Of a stretch of 64,000 nucleotides of DNA, positions 32,310 to 43,767 are shown one piece after another. Numbering within the stretch: position 1 is the first letter of the stretch; each line of letters opens with the position of its first letter. Source of the DNA: Acanthosepion esculentum (lineage: Eukaryota; Mollusca; Cephalopoda; Sepiida; Sepiidae); NCBI GenBank assembly GCA_964036315.1, contig OZ038495.1, forward strand, positions 23,150,121-23,214,120, read 5' to 3'. The notes beneath the pieces were generated by a model. The model ran no database searches and was not told the DNA's origin. It saw only the letters and a list, made by a program, of their open reading frames with translations. Both the position numbers and the translations under genes were made by a program.

Positions 32310-33105
32310 CCTTGCTGCTTCTTGCTTGTTAGAAATTCTCTTCTGTAGTTCTAGTTGAACTCAGGTGAAAAATTTGATCCTTCTAATTATTGGCCTATTA
32401 GCATTCTACCTTTTTTGGCAAAGTACTAGAGGCTCTAACTTCATATTGGTTAAGCATCTCACCTCTGTCTTTTTTCAGACAAGCAATATGGCTTTCACTT
32501 CTCTAGGTCAACTGCTTATGTATTAAAGATTATTTCTGAAAGAGTCGATCAAGTTTTAGATAAGTTTATTTGTTATTTGAAGGAAAACTGAATTGTTTTG
32601 GATATATCAAAAAGCATTTGGCATGCTGGTCTCTTTAACAAGTTTCTGGATTAATTTTTGATCAGATTCAATCTTTAACGAATCACAAAATAAAAGTTGT
32701 CTTGAACTACCACTCTTCTAGATTTGTTTGCATTAATGCAAACAAATCTAGAAGAGTGGGATATTGAGAGAGCTATTTCTGTTTACTGGGACTATAAAAG
32801 GACACTATATGCAAACCTTGTATTCTCAGCTGTATAAAACTTTCTTAAAGCCTACACCTGCATACTTTTGTCATTACAAGATTTTCCCTTGTTTCATTTT
32901 CCCTTGGTCTCACTTGTGGAACTCTCTTCCAGTGTTTTGTTTTCCAGCCAAGTTTGATCTTCAAAAATCTAAATGCAATCTTTATCATCTGTCTTATTAA
33001 TTTCTGTTATTTTTATTGTTCTCTCTCCTTAATAATGTTTCTCTTTTTCTCATATTTTTCCCACTAAATAACACCATTTTATTGCCTTGCTTGATAAATG
33101 ATAAA
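32310..33105 (+). mobile_element. Jockey-like LINE (family J), rearranged
   Basis: 32370-32735 encodes, over several frames, a reverse transcriptase: DPSNYWPISILPFLAKY, FSDKQYGFHFSRSTAYVLK, SERVDQVLDKF, then HKIKVVLNYHSSRF and VCINA. It stops at a perfect palindrome (32710-32759). From 32773 to about 32905 comes a segment also found near 34.2 kb, and then the J C-terminus: HLWNSLPVFCFPAKFDLQKS (in the frame at 32764-33000) and the tail GCCTTGCTTGATAAATGATAAAA. The YADD-containing region is absent, so it is a rearranged, dead copy. Confidence 0.75.
32710..32759. repeat. Perfect 50-bp palindrome
   Basis: Two 25-bp arms with no spacer, centred on GCATTAATGC; the left arm is CCACTCTTCTAGATTTGTTT plus GCATT. 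The left arm is LINE coding sequence (HSSRFVCI); the right arm is its mirror, and LINE homology ends there. Confidence 0.95.
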
Positions 33106-33171
33106 AAAAAAATCTCACTGCTCAGTCATAATGACCTTTGAAGCCATTGCATTATAATGTGATGCCTATTT

Positions 33172-33248
33172 TTATTATGGAGTACCTGGTAGAATCAAAC
33201 TCACTTCTAGCACACAAAATATTACACCACAGTGAGGAGACCATGTAA
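33172..33248 (-). repeat. tRNA-like unit (type C-like)
   Basis: On the minus strand: CACTGTGGTGTAATATTTTG in the A-box position and GAGTTTGATTCTACCAGG as B box, resembling the tandem units at 4.34-4.62 kb. Diverged. Confidence 0.5.
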
Positions 33249-33439
33249 ATGTAAAGTCATCTGAAAATTTCATTAATTTCTTTAAAAAATAGGAATTCAT
33301 TTAAATAGAATACAACTGTATGTTGTTTGTTGAAGAACAAATCTAAACATTGATATAAATCCAAAACATTCTCAAGTTTTTATTTTGTGCTTGTCTTCAG
33401 ATCAAAGTGAGGTATTTGCTCTGTAAGCTTAATTCTTCT

Positions 33440-34110
33440 TCTGTGCGCTATGTCTGTTCTGGATGTGGGCGATCATGGCTCCTCTACAACTTCCTGTTCT
33501 TTGTAGCTTAGTAAGGTTTGTGTTTGTTTTTTTACTATCTCTCCAAACCACTTTTTGCCAACCATTTGCATAGATAACCCACAGCATTCCTGTCTCTTTT
33601 TTTTAAAAATCATTTCACCCCCAAACAAGGCAACAACGCCATTAAGATGCAAAGGATTGCCGAGTGTAAAAGAATATAAGAAAAAAAAAAAAAACATTAT
33701 TAAGGAGCAAGAACTATAAAAGAGCAGAAATTAAGGCAGACAAGAATGATTATCATTGCATTTAAATTTTTGAAGATCAAACTTGACTGGAAAGTAAGAA
33801 GCCAGAAGAGAGTTCCACAAGTGAAAAGTGTAAGAAAAGAAACTATTAGCATACAACTTATGATTACCTCTAGCCATTTCAACTGTAAAAGGATGAGATT
33901 TTGTCATCAATCTTGTACTGCTCTTAAATTCAGAGTCTAGGTAACACTGCAGAAGACAGTTCATCAGAACAATTACCTTCAATATGCTATGTGAGTATCA
34001 AATTCTCATTCTTCATTATGTTCCGTAGAAATTTCTATTGTCTCTTTCTGATTCTAAGTATAAATGTTTGTTTTTTTTTTGTTTCCATAAAGTGAATAAA
34101 ACAATCTGAA
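33440..34110 (-). mobile_element. LINE family L 3' fragment, split by family J
   Basis: 33455-33601 and 33978-34110 are consecutive parts of an antisense L terminus (GGGCGATCATGGCTCCTCTA, then TTCAATATGCTATGTGAG and TTCATTATGTTCCGTAG). The gap of 376 bp is filled by a J-family tail. L therefore landed first. Confidence 0.65.
33602..33977 (-). mobile_element. Jockey-like LINE (family J) 3' end nested in L
   Basis: The minus-strand frame 33982-33731 is one of the best kept J C-termini: SSTRLMTKSHPFTVEMARGN, then HKLYANSFFSYTFHLWNSLL and FPVKFDLQKFKCN. A tail follows whose mirror is ATCATTTCACCCCCAAACAAGG. One stop-free frame of 83 codons remains, far short of a full ORF2. Confidence 0.75.
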
Positions 34111-34204
34111 ATTCAAATGTTAAATTTGAAAATTAATTAAGATTCAATATATTGAGAGATTTTTTATGAATCATCGAGAGTGGTCGTCCCTTGTTTTGTT
34201 ACTC

Positions 34205-34345
34205 TCCTCTTTGAGTTATTTCTGTTTACTGGGACTATAAAAGAACACTATATGCAAACCTTGTATTCTCATTGAATAAAGCTTTCTTAAAGCCTACACC
34301 TGTATACTTTTGCCATTACAAGATTTTCCCTTGATTCATTTTTAA
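34205..34345 (+). repeat. Copy of a segment within the 32.8-kb LINE
   Basis: AGTTATTTCTGTTTACTGGG, GACTATAAAAGAACACTATA, GCCTACACCTGTATACTTTT repeat 32773-32905 with few changes. Here it stands alone, without the LINE C-terminus. Confidence 0.7.
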
Positions 34346-35431
34346 TTATGCTTACTGCCAAAAACGTTTGGCTAAAGCTTTGATAATCTATTTTCTGATA
34401 TGCTGTACTGAATAAGTCTTTATTCAAAAAGAAAAATAAATTTGCCTTTTATTAACAACAATATCCCTTTATAGGCTGAACTATTTTTAATTAGAAAATG
34501 CAAATCTTTAAATAAGAGTAGAGAATAGAAGAGAATTATCAAATAAACCAAGAAGAATAGAGTTGAGATGAAGATTTCAGGTTGAAATGTTAGATCTAAT
34601 TTGACAGAAAATATTGATTTTTTTTTTTTTTGGCTATTTTTAAAAAGATTTTTTTCTGGCAATTCTTGACTGAAAAAAAAGAAAAAAGACCACACATTAT
34701 AATCATTGTTCTGTAACTGCAAATTTATTCAAACAACAGTTACTCAAGTGGAACTAAAACATGCAGAGGATGACATCTTTTTTCTCCTATGATGCAAACT
34801 TAAAGCCTCTGGCAGTTCAGAAAAGTAACAATATAAAAACTTGTATGGTCACTTGCAGGGAAGATTATAAAAAAAAAATCCCATGCATACAGAACTTTTT
34901 TGATAATTATGAATATGTTATATATCTTTTGCAGTAGTTGCTTACAAAGAATTTTAATGATCAAAGACTTTTTAGCAAAGGATTTTCTTTTCTTTCAGAC
35001 AAAAATCTATTTCTGTAAACAAATAAAAATATTTTATGCTAGACTTTAATTCTACATTGCTTTTCTGGAAATGATTCAGACATTTAATATTAACAGAAAA
35101 GTAGTTTATCTAGAACTGTGGCATTTGACCTCACACACTCATCTCAGTATTTCTTCCAGTTTTCAAAAGTTTGTAAAATTCTCTTTTGGTATTATTTTCA
35201 GTTGCATCACCATATTTTCTTTAAATTCATTGTATAGTCTTCATAGCATGGACTCTCTTTCTCTTTCAACAGAATCTTTTTCTTTTGGAAAAAACAAAAA
35301 AAATCACAAAGAGCTTGTGGTCATATGCAAATTAGACTGTCTATAAGTGGGAAGGTTTGTACACTCGTGTGTGGAGTTATCTTTCTTTGAGTACACTGCA
35401 TGCTTGTGAGAACTTTACATGACACAGCAAC

Positions 35432-36180
35432 ATGGCATCACCAATAGAATATCTAACCTTGTTAGAGGATCCTGAGACTTGGATGAGATGTTTCACGGTG
35501 TTGGCGAGAGTCAAGAAATTGAGTGACAACAAATATAGAGGAAGAGTAAATGAAGTAACAGATTTATTTCTAGCATCAGCAGGTTGTGAGGCCATAAAAA
35601 AGATCTCCATAGTGGTATATCCAAAGATGCTAGAAGACTTGACATTTGAAGAAATTGACAATATTGTACAAACAAATGTACGTCCAAAAAAGACACTGGT
35701 CATAGCCGAGAGGATAAAGTTTCTTGAAATCAAGCAAAGCCAGGATGAAAGCATTAAACAGTACATTCACAGGCTAAAAGAAGCATTGATGTACTGGGAA
35801 TTTGAAAAGTTGAGTACAGGACTGGTGTCTATAAAAGAGGAATGAATTCAGCTATCCTTAACTGAATGACATCTCAAGTAAGTACAAAATTTTGGAACAG
35901 CTCCAAGTCCAGAACATGAATATTGAGATGTGTTTTGAATTTTTACAGAAGCAAGAGTTAATTAAGAGATTTAATACTCCTAAAACTAACATGGAGACAT
36001 ATTACTTTGGAGAGTTTATGTAAATATTTTTGTGACAAAGAACAGAAGATGAACAAGTATAAATGCCTGGTTTTTGGATAAATATGTTTTAAGTGCAAAA
36101 AGAAAAACCATTTCCAGTCAGTATGCAAATATACAAAACCAGTAGACGTGGAGAAGGTAGATCCTCTGACAAGAAACACT
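35432..36180 (+). pseudogene. gypsy gag remnant with zinc knuckle
   Basis: An open frame of 137 codons from ATG 35432 (MASPIEYLTLLEDPETW) looks like a gag capsid domain: the AERIKFLEIKQ and SIKQYIHRLKEAL stretches match the usual RF...R...GES...Y...L layout. After stop and frame changes, a CCHC knuckle, CFKCKKKNHFQSVC, lies at about 36088-36130; its spacing (C-x2-C-x4-H-x4-C) is intact. The gag protein would package the element's RNA. Confidence 0.7.
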
Positions 36181-36610
36181 GAAATTTATGAAGGAAAAGT
36201 GCTAGATAAGAGTAGAGAAGGAGTAAAAATAAATGGAACAACTGTACTAATGCTAGTGGATACGGGTAGTGATGTAAGCTTAATGCCCAAGAATTTTTGG
36301 TAGAAAATGAGAAGACCAAAATTAAGGAGGACCAATCTGCAGTTGAAACAATTTGACAGGTCAGTTATTAAAACATTTAGATGTTTCGAGGGGGTGTTCA
36401 AGATGAAGACGCTATTTGAGGTAATACCCATCATAATTGTGGAGTGCATAAATGATCATGGTCTCCTGGGGGTTGACATATTAAGAATAATCACCTCAAA
36501 GTTAATTAATTGCATGAAATTAGAAGAACTTGAGATTGGATGTTTAAAGGATTATGAGGTGAGTGTTCGGCTGAAAGAGAATAGCCAACTGGTATATTTT
36601 CAGTCTCATT
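36181..36610 (+). pseudogene. gypsy protease remnant
   Basis: GTTVLMLVDTGSDVSLMPKN (about 36235-36300) keeps the D-T-G active-site triplet of a retroviral-type aspartic protease. A stop follows at once. The next 101-codon frame (36307-36612) ends ...IIVECINDHGLLGVDIL, resembling the conserved ILG-like C-terminal strand of the protease. Confidence 0.7.
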
Positions 36611-37625
36611 AAGTTCCGGTTCACTTTCTACCTGTGGTTGTGGTGAAACTTAATAAAATGATTGAACAAGGAATATTGGAGAAGGTCAGTCAGGGAGGTA
36701 GCAATTGGGCTTCTCCGATCATGGCCATACACAAAACCAATGGATATTTAAGAATTTGTGGTGACTATAAAGTTGGTGTAAATCACTAGATACGTTCAAA
36801 CTCATTTCCATTGCCAAATACTAAAATGGCCTGACATGAGTTTGCTGGCATGGAATTTTTTGCTTGTACTGAAGACAAGCTAAATAATAAAACAGAACAG
36901 GTTCTGAGCAGATTGAGTAATGCAGGCATGACAATTAATCAAAATAAGTATAAATTTAATTGCAAGAAAATTTCAGACTTACGGTATCAAATATCTAAAG
37001 ATAGGATCTTGTCAAATAAGAGACTTATTAACAAAATATCAGAAATAAGTACACCAAAAAATATGAAAGAGTTAGAATCTTTCTTGGGTTTAACTTCTAT
37101 AATAAATATATACCGCGATATAGTGACATGATTGAACATTTTGTGAACTTGAGAGAGAAGAATAATGAATTTCAGTGGACAGAAAGACAGAAGGTGGCCT
37201 TCAAAAATCTAAAGAAAGCGCTTAGAAACAAGCGAGTAGGTATTTGACCTGACAAAAGAACTCACACTAACTACTGATGCTAGTGAATGCATCATAGAAG
37301 CAATCTTATCACAAAAGGAACATCCTATTATGTATTTGTCCAGAAAGTTGACAGCAGTGGAGACAAATTCCTAACATTGAAAAGGAAGTGCTAGCAATTG
37401 TCTGGAGTACTGAAAGGGTGCACAATTAGTTATTAAGAAATTTCTACTAAAGTCTGACCATAAGCCCTTAGAGTTCATTTTCAACTTGAGGAAAGAGTTG
37501 CGTAAAGTCATGTCATCCAGAATTTTGAGGTGTGCAATTAAGTTTATGGCATTCAATTTCCACATTATGTATAGTAAAGGAAATGCCATTCTACATGTAA
37601 ACACATTGTCAAGATTGAATTTTAA
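36611..37625 (+). pseudogene. gypsy reverse transcriptase/RNase H remnant
   Basis: ILEKVSQGGSNWASPIMAIH, then TNGYLRICGDYKVGVNH is the N-terminal RT core. Shortly after, the frame jumps to FFACTEDKLNNKTEQVLSRL and KNMKELESFLGLTS, so the fingers-palm segment with the catalytic Y-x-D-D box is missing. RNase H follows: LTTDASECIIEAILSQ with its Asp, SRKLTAVETN, and SDHKPLEFIF. Stops separate the blocks. Confidence 0.75.
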
Positions 37626-37967
37626 TACCCAGAATATTGAGGACAGTTGTAAGGACAGAATTCTTTACCGTGTTATCCTTCAGGGGCTCTAGTATGAAAC
37701 TGAGCAGGATCCTATATTAAAAGAGTAATGAATAGAATACATAATAATGTATGGAGCAATTGCTCTTTGGTGGAAAAGCCTTTTAAGGAAGTAAGGTACA
37801 GATGAACAATTGAAAGAGGAGTTATATGTAGTGGAGATCTTACTGCACCACTGAAATCTTTAAGAAAAGATGTTATTAAAGCAGTATACAACAACATACA
37901 TGATAGCATATTGAATACACAACTAAGGTTGAAATTACAAGCCTGGTGACTGGGGTATATATGAGAC

Positions 37968-38709
37968 ATGGAGGATTATGCCATAAAATGCCTTAAGTGT
38001 GAAAAGATAAAGAGCTTCATTCATTCATGGGCAAAAGAGAAGGAGCCATGGATAAGAGTACCCATGGATCATGCATACATTAAAGATGCTGGTCTATTCC
38101 TCATACTAGTAGACTTATATTCAGGTTGTCCTGAAGTGGTTAAAGTTTCAGGCAGAAAAGCAAATACTGTAAAACAGGTGTTAAGAGTAGTATTTTCAAG
38201 GTACAGAGTACCTAAGACATTGGTGTCAGATAATGCATCAGAGTTTGCTGAAGAAAACTTGTGTACATGGTTAACACAAATTGGATGCAGATCATACAAC
38301 ACCCCAATAGCATACTCAGTCAAATGGAATTGTGGAGAGGATGGCCCAGATGATAAAATTTGGATTGAAAGCATTCTTTTCAGGGAATTGCAGCCTAGAA
38401 AGTTATCAACCAAGATTGCTTTTAAGTTACAGGTCTATCCTGCATGCAGGCAGAACACAAAGCCCCTCTGCACTGATGGGAAAGCAAATAAGAGTTTCAA
38501 TAACCATGGCCTTCTCAACAAATGAGAATGTATGGTACAAAAGGAATAAGGATTCAAATCCTGAGAAAGCGCAACTTGTAGTGCAAAGAGAATTTAATAC
38601 AATGATATTAACAAAAAATAGACAGGGTGTGTTAGCTCATGAAGACCAGTTTAGATTGCGAAGTGAGCTGAGAGATATTGAAATGGAGAAAGAGCTTGGT
38701 GCAGAATAG
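37968..38709 (+). pseudogene. gypsy integrase remnant
   Basis: First frame (37968-38525): CLKCEKIKS end of the zinc-binding domain, PWIRVPMDHAYI with the first catalytic Asp, LVDLYSGCPEVVKV, and TLVSDNASEF with the second Asp. Near 38325 the frame shifts; the next frame (38332-38709) gives ERMAQMIKFGLKAF with the expected Glu, then a linker ending in DQFRLRSEL. The DDE triad is present in sequence but split across frames, so no active integrase is made from this copy. Confidence 0.75.
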
Positions 38710-38945
38710 AGGGATCAGGATTATCACCAAGAATGGGAGAGTGAAGGAGACAAGAGAATAAATGTGTCTAGTGATAATGAGGAACATGAGGATGGTTCAA
38801 ATGAAGAAAATCTGGTAATCTGGAATCTAGGCAATCACCATGAAACAAGTTGTACACCTTGAGTGGGTCATAGAAGAAGCAGGTCTATTAAAGTTCTGGG
38901 AGATGTGGGAATATGCAAATTAGATTGTATATAAGTTGGAAGGTA

Positions 38946-40330
38946 ATCAGTTTAAATGCCCTCAAATCCATCAAAATCCAAGTCATAAGATCCTAAGAGT
39001 AAAAGCTCAATAAAAAAAATGTTTCATTTGTTGTCTTCAAAAATGTATTTTTTTAAAATTAATTTAATTTTTACAGTTGATATACTACAAATACATTGGA
39101 CATCTCTATTCAAAATTATTGGGTAGTTTCCAGATAGACTTTGTATATTTTTATATTTCAAAACTTTTTTAAACTAGTTGTTTATGCAAACATGTTAATA
39201 TAAAACAAAAATAAAATCTACATTAATTATTAATTCATTTTTGATATGTATTGTTGATAACCTTAGTTCAAAATACACCTGATTATTAAAGTAAAAATGA
39301 CAAAGTAACTTCTGACAAGACTAGAACTTGTATCCCATATCCTGGTAACTCATATTTCATGAATGCTACATTAACTAATTCAGTCATGGAAAAGAAAAGA
39401 AAAGAAAGAAAACTTCCAAGAACACAATATAGAATGAAAATATAAAGTAGGGTGACAAAGATATAACAAAATATGTATGTCTTATTTAGCCATCAGCTTT
39501 TAGGATCATTGATTAAGGTGTTGGACATGAGAGAGAAGCTTCGAGGATATAACATGAGTTCAAATTTTGCTGGGAGTTAGCTTTTATTTTTACTTTACAC
39601 TACCACAACAGTTCAAAAGAGACTGGTATTAAGCCTAGAAAGTTATGATAAAGAGCAACAATAAGACATAAAAAAAAGTAATCAAAAATTGATAATGGAA
39701 ATACTTCATCATAGAATTCAAATAAAAAGAAATAATCTTTAGACTATCATACTCTTTTGTTAGAAGGCAGTGAAAAGGAAATCAATAAAAAAAGTGTGAA
39801 AAAAAATTCATAAAAATATGAAAATCAAATACAAAGAAAATTTGTTATCATAAACAGAGCTATTCACTTATTGCTGCTCAATACCTGTACCAAAGGATTT
39901 CTATTAAGAGAATAATTTATGCCATAGTTCTAACTAGCAAAAGTACAGAAAAAAAAGTCAACAAATCATCATCAGCAGTAATAATAATACATTTTGTATT
40001 TGTTTTTTGACTTTGTCTCATTTTCCTTATTTTTCTTTGTTCCACATGTATCTAATCAGCATATCAATTGTTTGAAATGAATGAATGCCTCTTTGAGGTG
40101 CCCTTAAACATTAATTGGACTTTATATTAAAGTATATATTTATTTCATCTTTGTTTAAAGGAAAAAAACACATTAATATCTACTAAGCTGAGATTATTCT
40201 GGCACATGTGGATGAGAGTGAGTGATGACTGAATTTACTCAAGACCAGACTGTTAACTCTGATTCTATGGTGCAATACCAAATATAAATAGGTATTTACT
40301 AAGCTTAGTTTAGTCTTGTACTGAATCATA
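38946..40330. other. No gene; two possible tRNA-like remnants
   Basis: 39305-39390 on the minus strand resembles the type E tRNA-like unit (plus-strand TTCTGACAAGACTAGAACTT, then GTATCCCATATCC). 39500-39590 on the plus strand has GATTAAGGTGTTGGACATG and ATGAGTTCAAATTTTGC at roughly A- and B-box spacing. Both are weak. Confidence 0.35.
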
Positions 40331-40339
40331 AATACAGGG

Positions 40340-40425
40340 CATCCAATCAGGATCATACTGTTGTAGTAGTATTCATCTGTGAGATTAGTTTGGTAACTAC
40401 TACACCATATATGGTACATTTTTTT
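40340..40425 (-). repeat. tRNA-like unit (type C-like)
   Basis: On the minus strand: ATATGGTGTAGTAGTTACC (A-box region) and AGTATGATCCTGATTGG with GATGCCC at the end (B box and acceptor). Diverged. Confidence 0.45.
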
Positions 40426-40594
40426 TTTCAAGTTGCCTCAAAAAATTATTTTGTGAAATGATTGGATTGCCAATAATGCCTGTTTGGCACACAGCGCTTG
40501 ATATACCCAGAATTAAATTTATGATTATGAAAGATTAAATTATGATTATAAAGTAAAATAATGTCCAAATAGAAATAAAAAAGACACTTATATG

Positions 40595-40835
40595 TAAAAT
40601 CAGAAAGACGCAATTTGAATTACTAGAGATCATGACAAAAGAGGACCTGGAGAATTTAACATTCACAGGACAGTGAAGATAAAAGGGAGAGGGAATAACC
40701 TACCTAACAAGCTTGTTTAAATGGCTGGCAGAACTGGGAGTAGCAGAGATAGGAAAAAGACAGAGAGATACAAACAAAGGAAGTTGTGGAGAGCCATAAT
40801 CGCCCATGTTGAAGGGACATGGTATATTGAAGAAG
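40595..40835 (+). mobile_element. LINE family L 3' terminal fragment
   Basis: GGACCTGGAGAATTTAACA, CACAGGACAGTGAAG, then KLWRAIIAHVEGTW in the frame at 40721-40903, the L C-terminal signature. Followed by an A-rich run. Confidence 0.7.
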
Positions 40836-40977
40836 AATGTAAAAAAAAAGAAAAAAAAAAAAGAAAGAAAAAACTATATATATGCATGGATAAACCATGG
40901 TGAATATTATTATTTTTTTTGCACACCTAAAAACTAGTACTGCCAGATTTACAAAATAAAAATATGGAACACCTGGT

Positions 40978-41105
40978 TACGCTGTCATTGAGTAATAGTT
41001 AGTAAGCTGGTCTTGTAGACAATTAGCTGTGAATTCAGTCCTCACTGGTTGTTCCATACTTGTGGCCTTGTACCAAAACTCAGCTGATTTAAGTACCTTG
41101 TAGAT
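40978..41105 (+). mobile_element. tRNA-like SINE, type C
   Basis: GAGTAATAGTTAGTAAGCTG, CTTGTAGACAATTAGCTGTG, then AATTCAGTCCTCACTGGTTG and a tail (TTGTGGCCTTGTACC) parallel the tandem pair at 4.34 kb. A single copy. Confidence 0.55.
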
Positions 41106-41569
41106 AAAAGACATAATACTTGCAAAATATTATGAAATCCTCTAGACATATATGCACAACACTTCTTTATGGGACACCACTATTTTTAAAGGTCAAAATA
41201 TTGCTTACGAGGTGTTGGCTAAATCAAACTTGCCAGGTGTAGGCACAAATATCACCATCTTGTGATAATATATCAAACTAGAATTTGTTACCAAGGTGAG
41301 GAAATTAAATTGCTCTATTATCAGTATTAGGTAGTTACAGGACCTGTCAATGAAGGACATAGAGAAAGATTGAGTCATTCACTCTAGAGAAAAGAAAATT
41401 CTTATGAGATATCTCATAATTTTCTAGAATTTGATGAAATTATTTAAGATGAAACTTGTACTGCTTTAAAGGCATAATTTCCATATCTATTTTGATGCTG
41501 TGATCTTTTGGATAAATTGGATACAATTGTAAATTACAAATGTAAGATTGTGATTTTTTTTTCTTTTTT

Positions 41570-41971
41570 TTTTTTTAAATTTTTCTACAGCATAACCCTT
41601 TGCAGGTTATTTAAAGACATTAAATATTTTTACATACTAAGAATTTGGTGTGTGTGTGTGTGTGTGGGGGGTAATAATGATGAAATGATACAAATTTTAC
41701 TAATTAATTAAGCTGGGGGGAAAAAGAGGTGGATTCATACCTTCTCCAAGAGTATTTGTGCATAACTGAATATAACAGTACAACTGGAATTGCAACTTGA
41801 TTCTTCGGTTAACAATTTGAAGCCATTATCCATTACACCACCTGCACATCCAAGCTTATAGTATCTGGTATTCCAAAGCAGCCAACCATCTATGTACTGA
41901 CCAAGTTCAACATTGCTTAACTTTGGTGATCACACAGGAACCAGTGCTTCAACGTGATATGGCTGTATGTC
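41570..41971 (-). mobile_element. 5S/tRNA chimeric SINE with internal (TG)n
   Basis: Third 5S-headed copy. The 5S-like head runs from about 41971 down to 41852 (C-box region ATAGATGGTTGGCTGC, A-box region AAAGTTAAGCAATGTTG, close to real 5S). The tRNA-like part (GTGGTGTAATGGATAATGGC), core and tail (GGTTATGCTGTAG) follow. A (TG)n run at 41649-41668 has expanded inside the body. No convincing target duplication was found, so the left limit is approximate. Confidence 0.8.
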
Positions 41972-41999
41972 TCAATTGCTTAAGAACACAATTTAAGAT

Positions 42000-43764
42000 A
42001 TTAATCCTATTACAATTGTACTTGTCTCCCGGTCATTAGTTCACACAACCATTATGTTCTAGTAATACCTCACAAATAATGAACTATTCAGTTTTGATCA
42101 CATGGAAAAGACACTACTTTGTGTTAGTGAGAAAATTAAAGAAAGAAAGGGAAGATAGAAGTGCTTAACATCTCCTGCCAATACCTCATAAATAATGGGC
42201 TATTCCATTTTGATAGCATGAAAAGAGGGGGAAAGACATTACTGTGTTTCAATGACAAAATGAAAGAAAGGGAAGATAAAAGTGTTTAACAGCTGTTTCA
42301 GTGAACTGGAAAAAGTTGTCAATTTCAAATCTATTCATTTGTACCCACTTCTTAAAATAACGACCAGCATTCATATTTATTATTGTTATTGCAATATTTT
42401 GTTATACTTGTTAAACTCAAGTATTCAGTGATGCAATATGAGAATTTCTATGGATATTTTATTGTTGTAAAACTCTCCATGAGCTTACACAATCATTAAC
42501 TTAAGATTCACCAGAAAATTCAAATAAAGAAACTGCAAATTTTTCACATGTTAAAATTAGCTGTAATAATTAAAATAACATTTTTTTAATTGGATATATA
42601 ATTACTTACCTTTTAAAGATGAATTGTTTAAGTTTTAATGAATCAACTTGATATAAACAATAATATCCTTTGAATAAACTTTTCTAGCAAACATGAAGAT
42701 ACCTGTAAAACAAAAGAAAAAGAAATAAGTTTCTGTCAAACTGATTGAGGAAATTTGGTGCTTGCTTATATGTATAAGGTTGTTTGTAAAGTAATGCCCA
42801 ATTTTTGGAGGTGAAGTAAAAACCCATTGAAACATCAAAGCTGTCAAGAACATCATTATCACTAGCTCCTTGAAAAGTGGCAGGATTATCTACATATGGA
42901 TCAATACTACTGCCTTGGATCAAAGTATCTGTGTGCACTATGCAAATTATTACATGCAATATATATGTGTGCATGTGAGAGAGAAAGAGAGACAATGTAT
43001 TTTATATATGCTGATTAGAAATGACTGAAATTTACTGTTAAATTCTCTTATTGTTGAAAAAAATTGTGATTCTGAATAGTAAAGAATTCTGATAATGATG
43101 AATTGATACAGGCCTTACTTTTAAAGGTTTTCCTATGAAGAAAACATTTGAGTAATTTGATTACATAGAAAATCTTAAAGGTGCTTAGCTGGCTGACATT
43201 CCTGCATAATGATTTGATCTTCCTCTGAGTTTGCTTTACTGTGCGAGTTTGAATTGTCACACTGAAGAATGACACTTTCTATAGATCAAATCAGAGCTTT
43301 TTTTCTGTGTTAATTCTTTTGTTTCTGATAAGTATTTGCCGTGCTTATGTTTACCTTGTTCTAAGAGCACATAGCATTTTTTTTTATCAAGGATCCCAGA
43401 TACTTTCAACAAAGAATTTAACAGTGCTTTTTTGTTTTAACATTTATTTTTATCTTATTCAGTGTAGGAAAAAATTAGACATAAAACAATTGAATTAATG
43501 TTAGAGCGTTGAAAAATAATCTATTCTCTCGATTCTTCAGTAAACAATGTTCCCTTGTGATTTCAAACCCCAAATTAAAGAGGAATCAGTAGACAATTTA
43601 TGTTGCATTTGTTTGCTTATTTCTTTTTTATTCCATTTTGTAACAATAAAATTAAAACCCTAAAAAAATGACAATAATTCTTTCTTGATAAATAGATAAA
43701 AATGTTAAACAGCTATGATGAAGTAGCAAAAAATTAATCACCAATTCATATTCTTTATTCTTCT
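42000..43764. other. No gene confirmed; one unexplained ORF
   Basis: Contains two similar CTCATAAATAATG / ATTTTGATAGCATG-type segments at about 42070-42160 and 42185-42280 (a loose tandem duplication). A minus-strand frame at 42684-42995 (103 codons) has no recognised domain. Nothing else was recognised. Confidence 0.4.
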
Positions 43765-43767
43765 ATG

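Larger units (their letters stand above)
35316..38945 (+). mobile_element. Decayed Ty3/gypsy LTR retrotransposon
   Basis: A segment starting TGTGGTCATATGCAAATTAG (35316) recurs at 38904 as TGTGGGAATATGCAAATTAG and stays similar for about 40 bp; I read these as LTR starts. Between them, in order, are gag, zinc knuckle, protease, reverse transcriptase, RNase H and integrase remnants, the Ty3/gypsy order. LTR limits on the inner side are unclear, and no confident primer-binding site was found. Multiple stops, frameshifts and a deletion in the polymerase make it inactive. Confidence 0.8.

Noticed and set aside
35377..35766. Minus-strand 129-codon gene
   Set aside because: Antisense to the gag frame, which has recognisable capsid features on the plus strand.
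38069..38413. Minus-strand 114-codon gene
   Set aside because: Shadow of the integrase remnant on the plus strand.
42684..42995. Host exon on the minus strand
   Set aside because: The frame is open for 103 codons, but no family match, splice-site context or neighbouring exon could be supported; kept only as an unexplained ORF.
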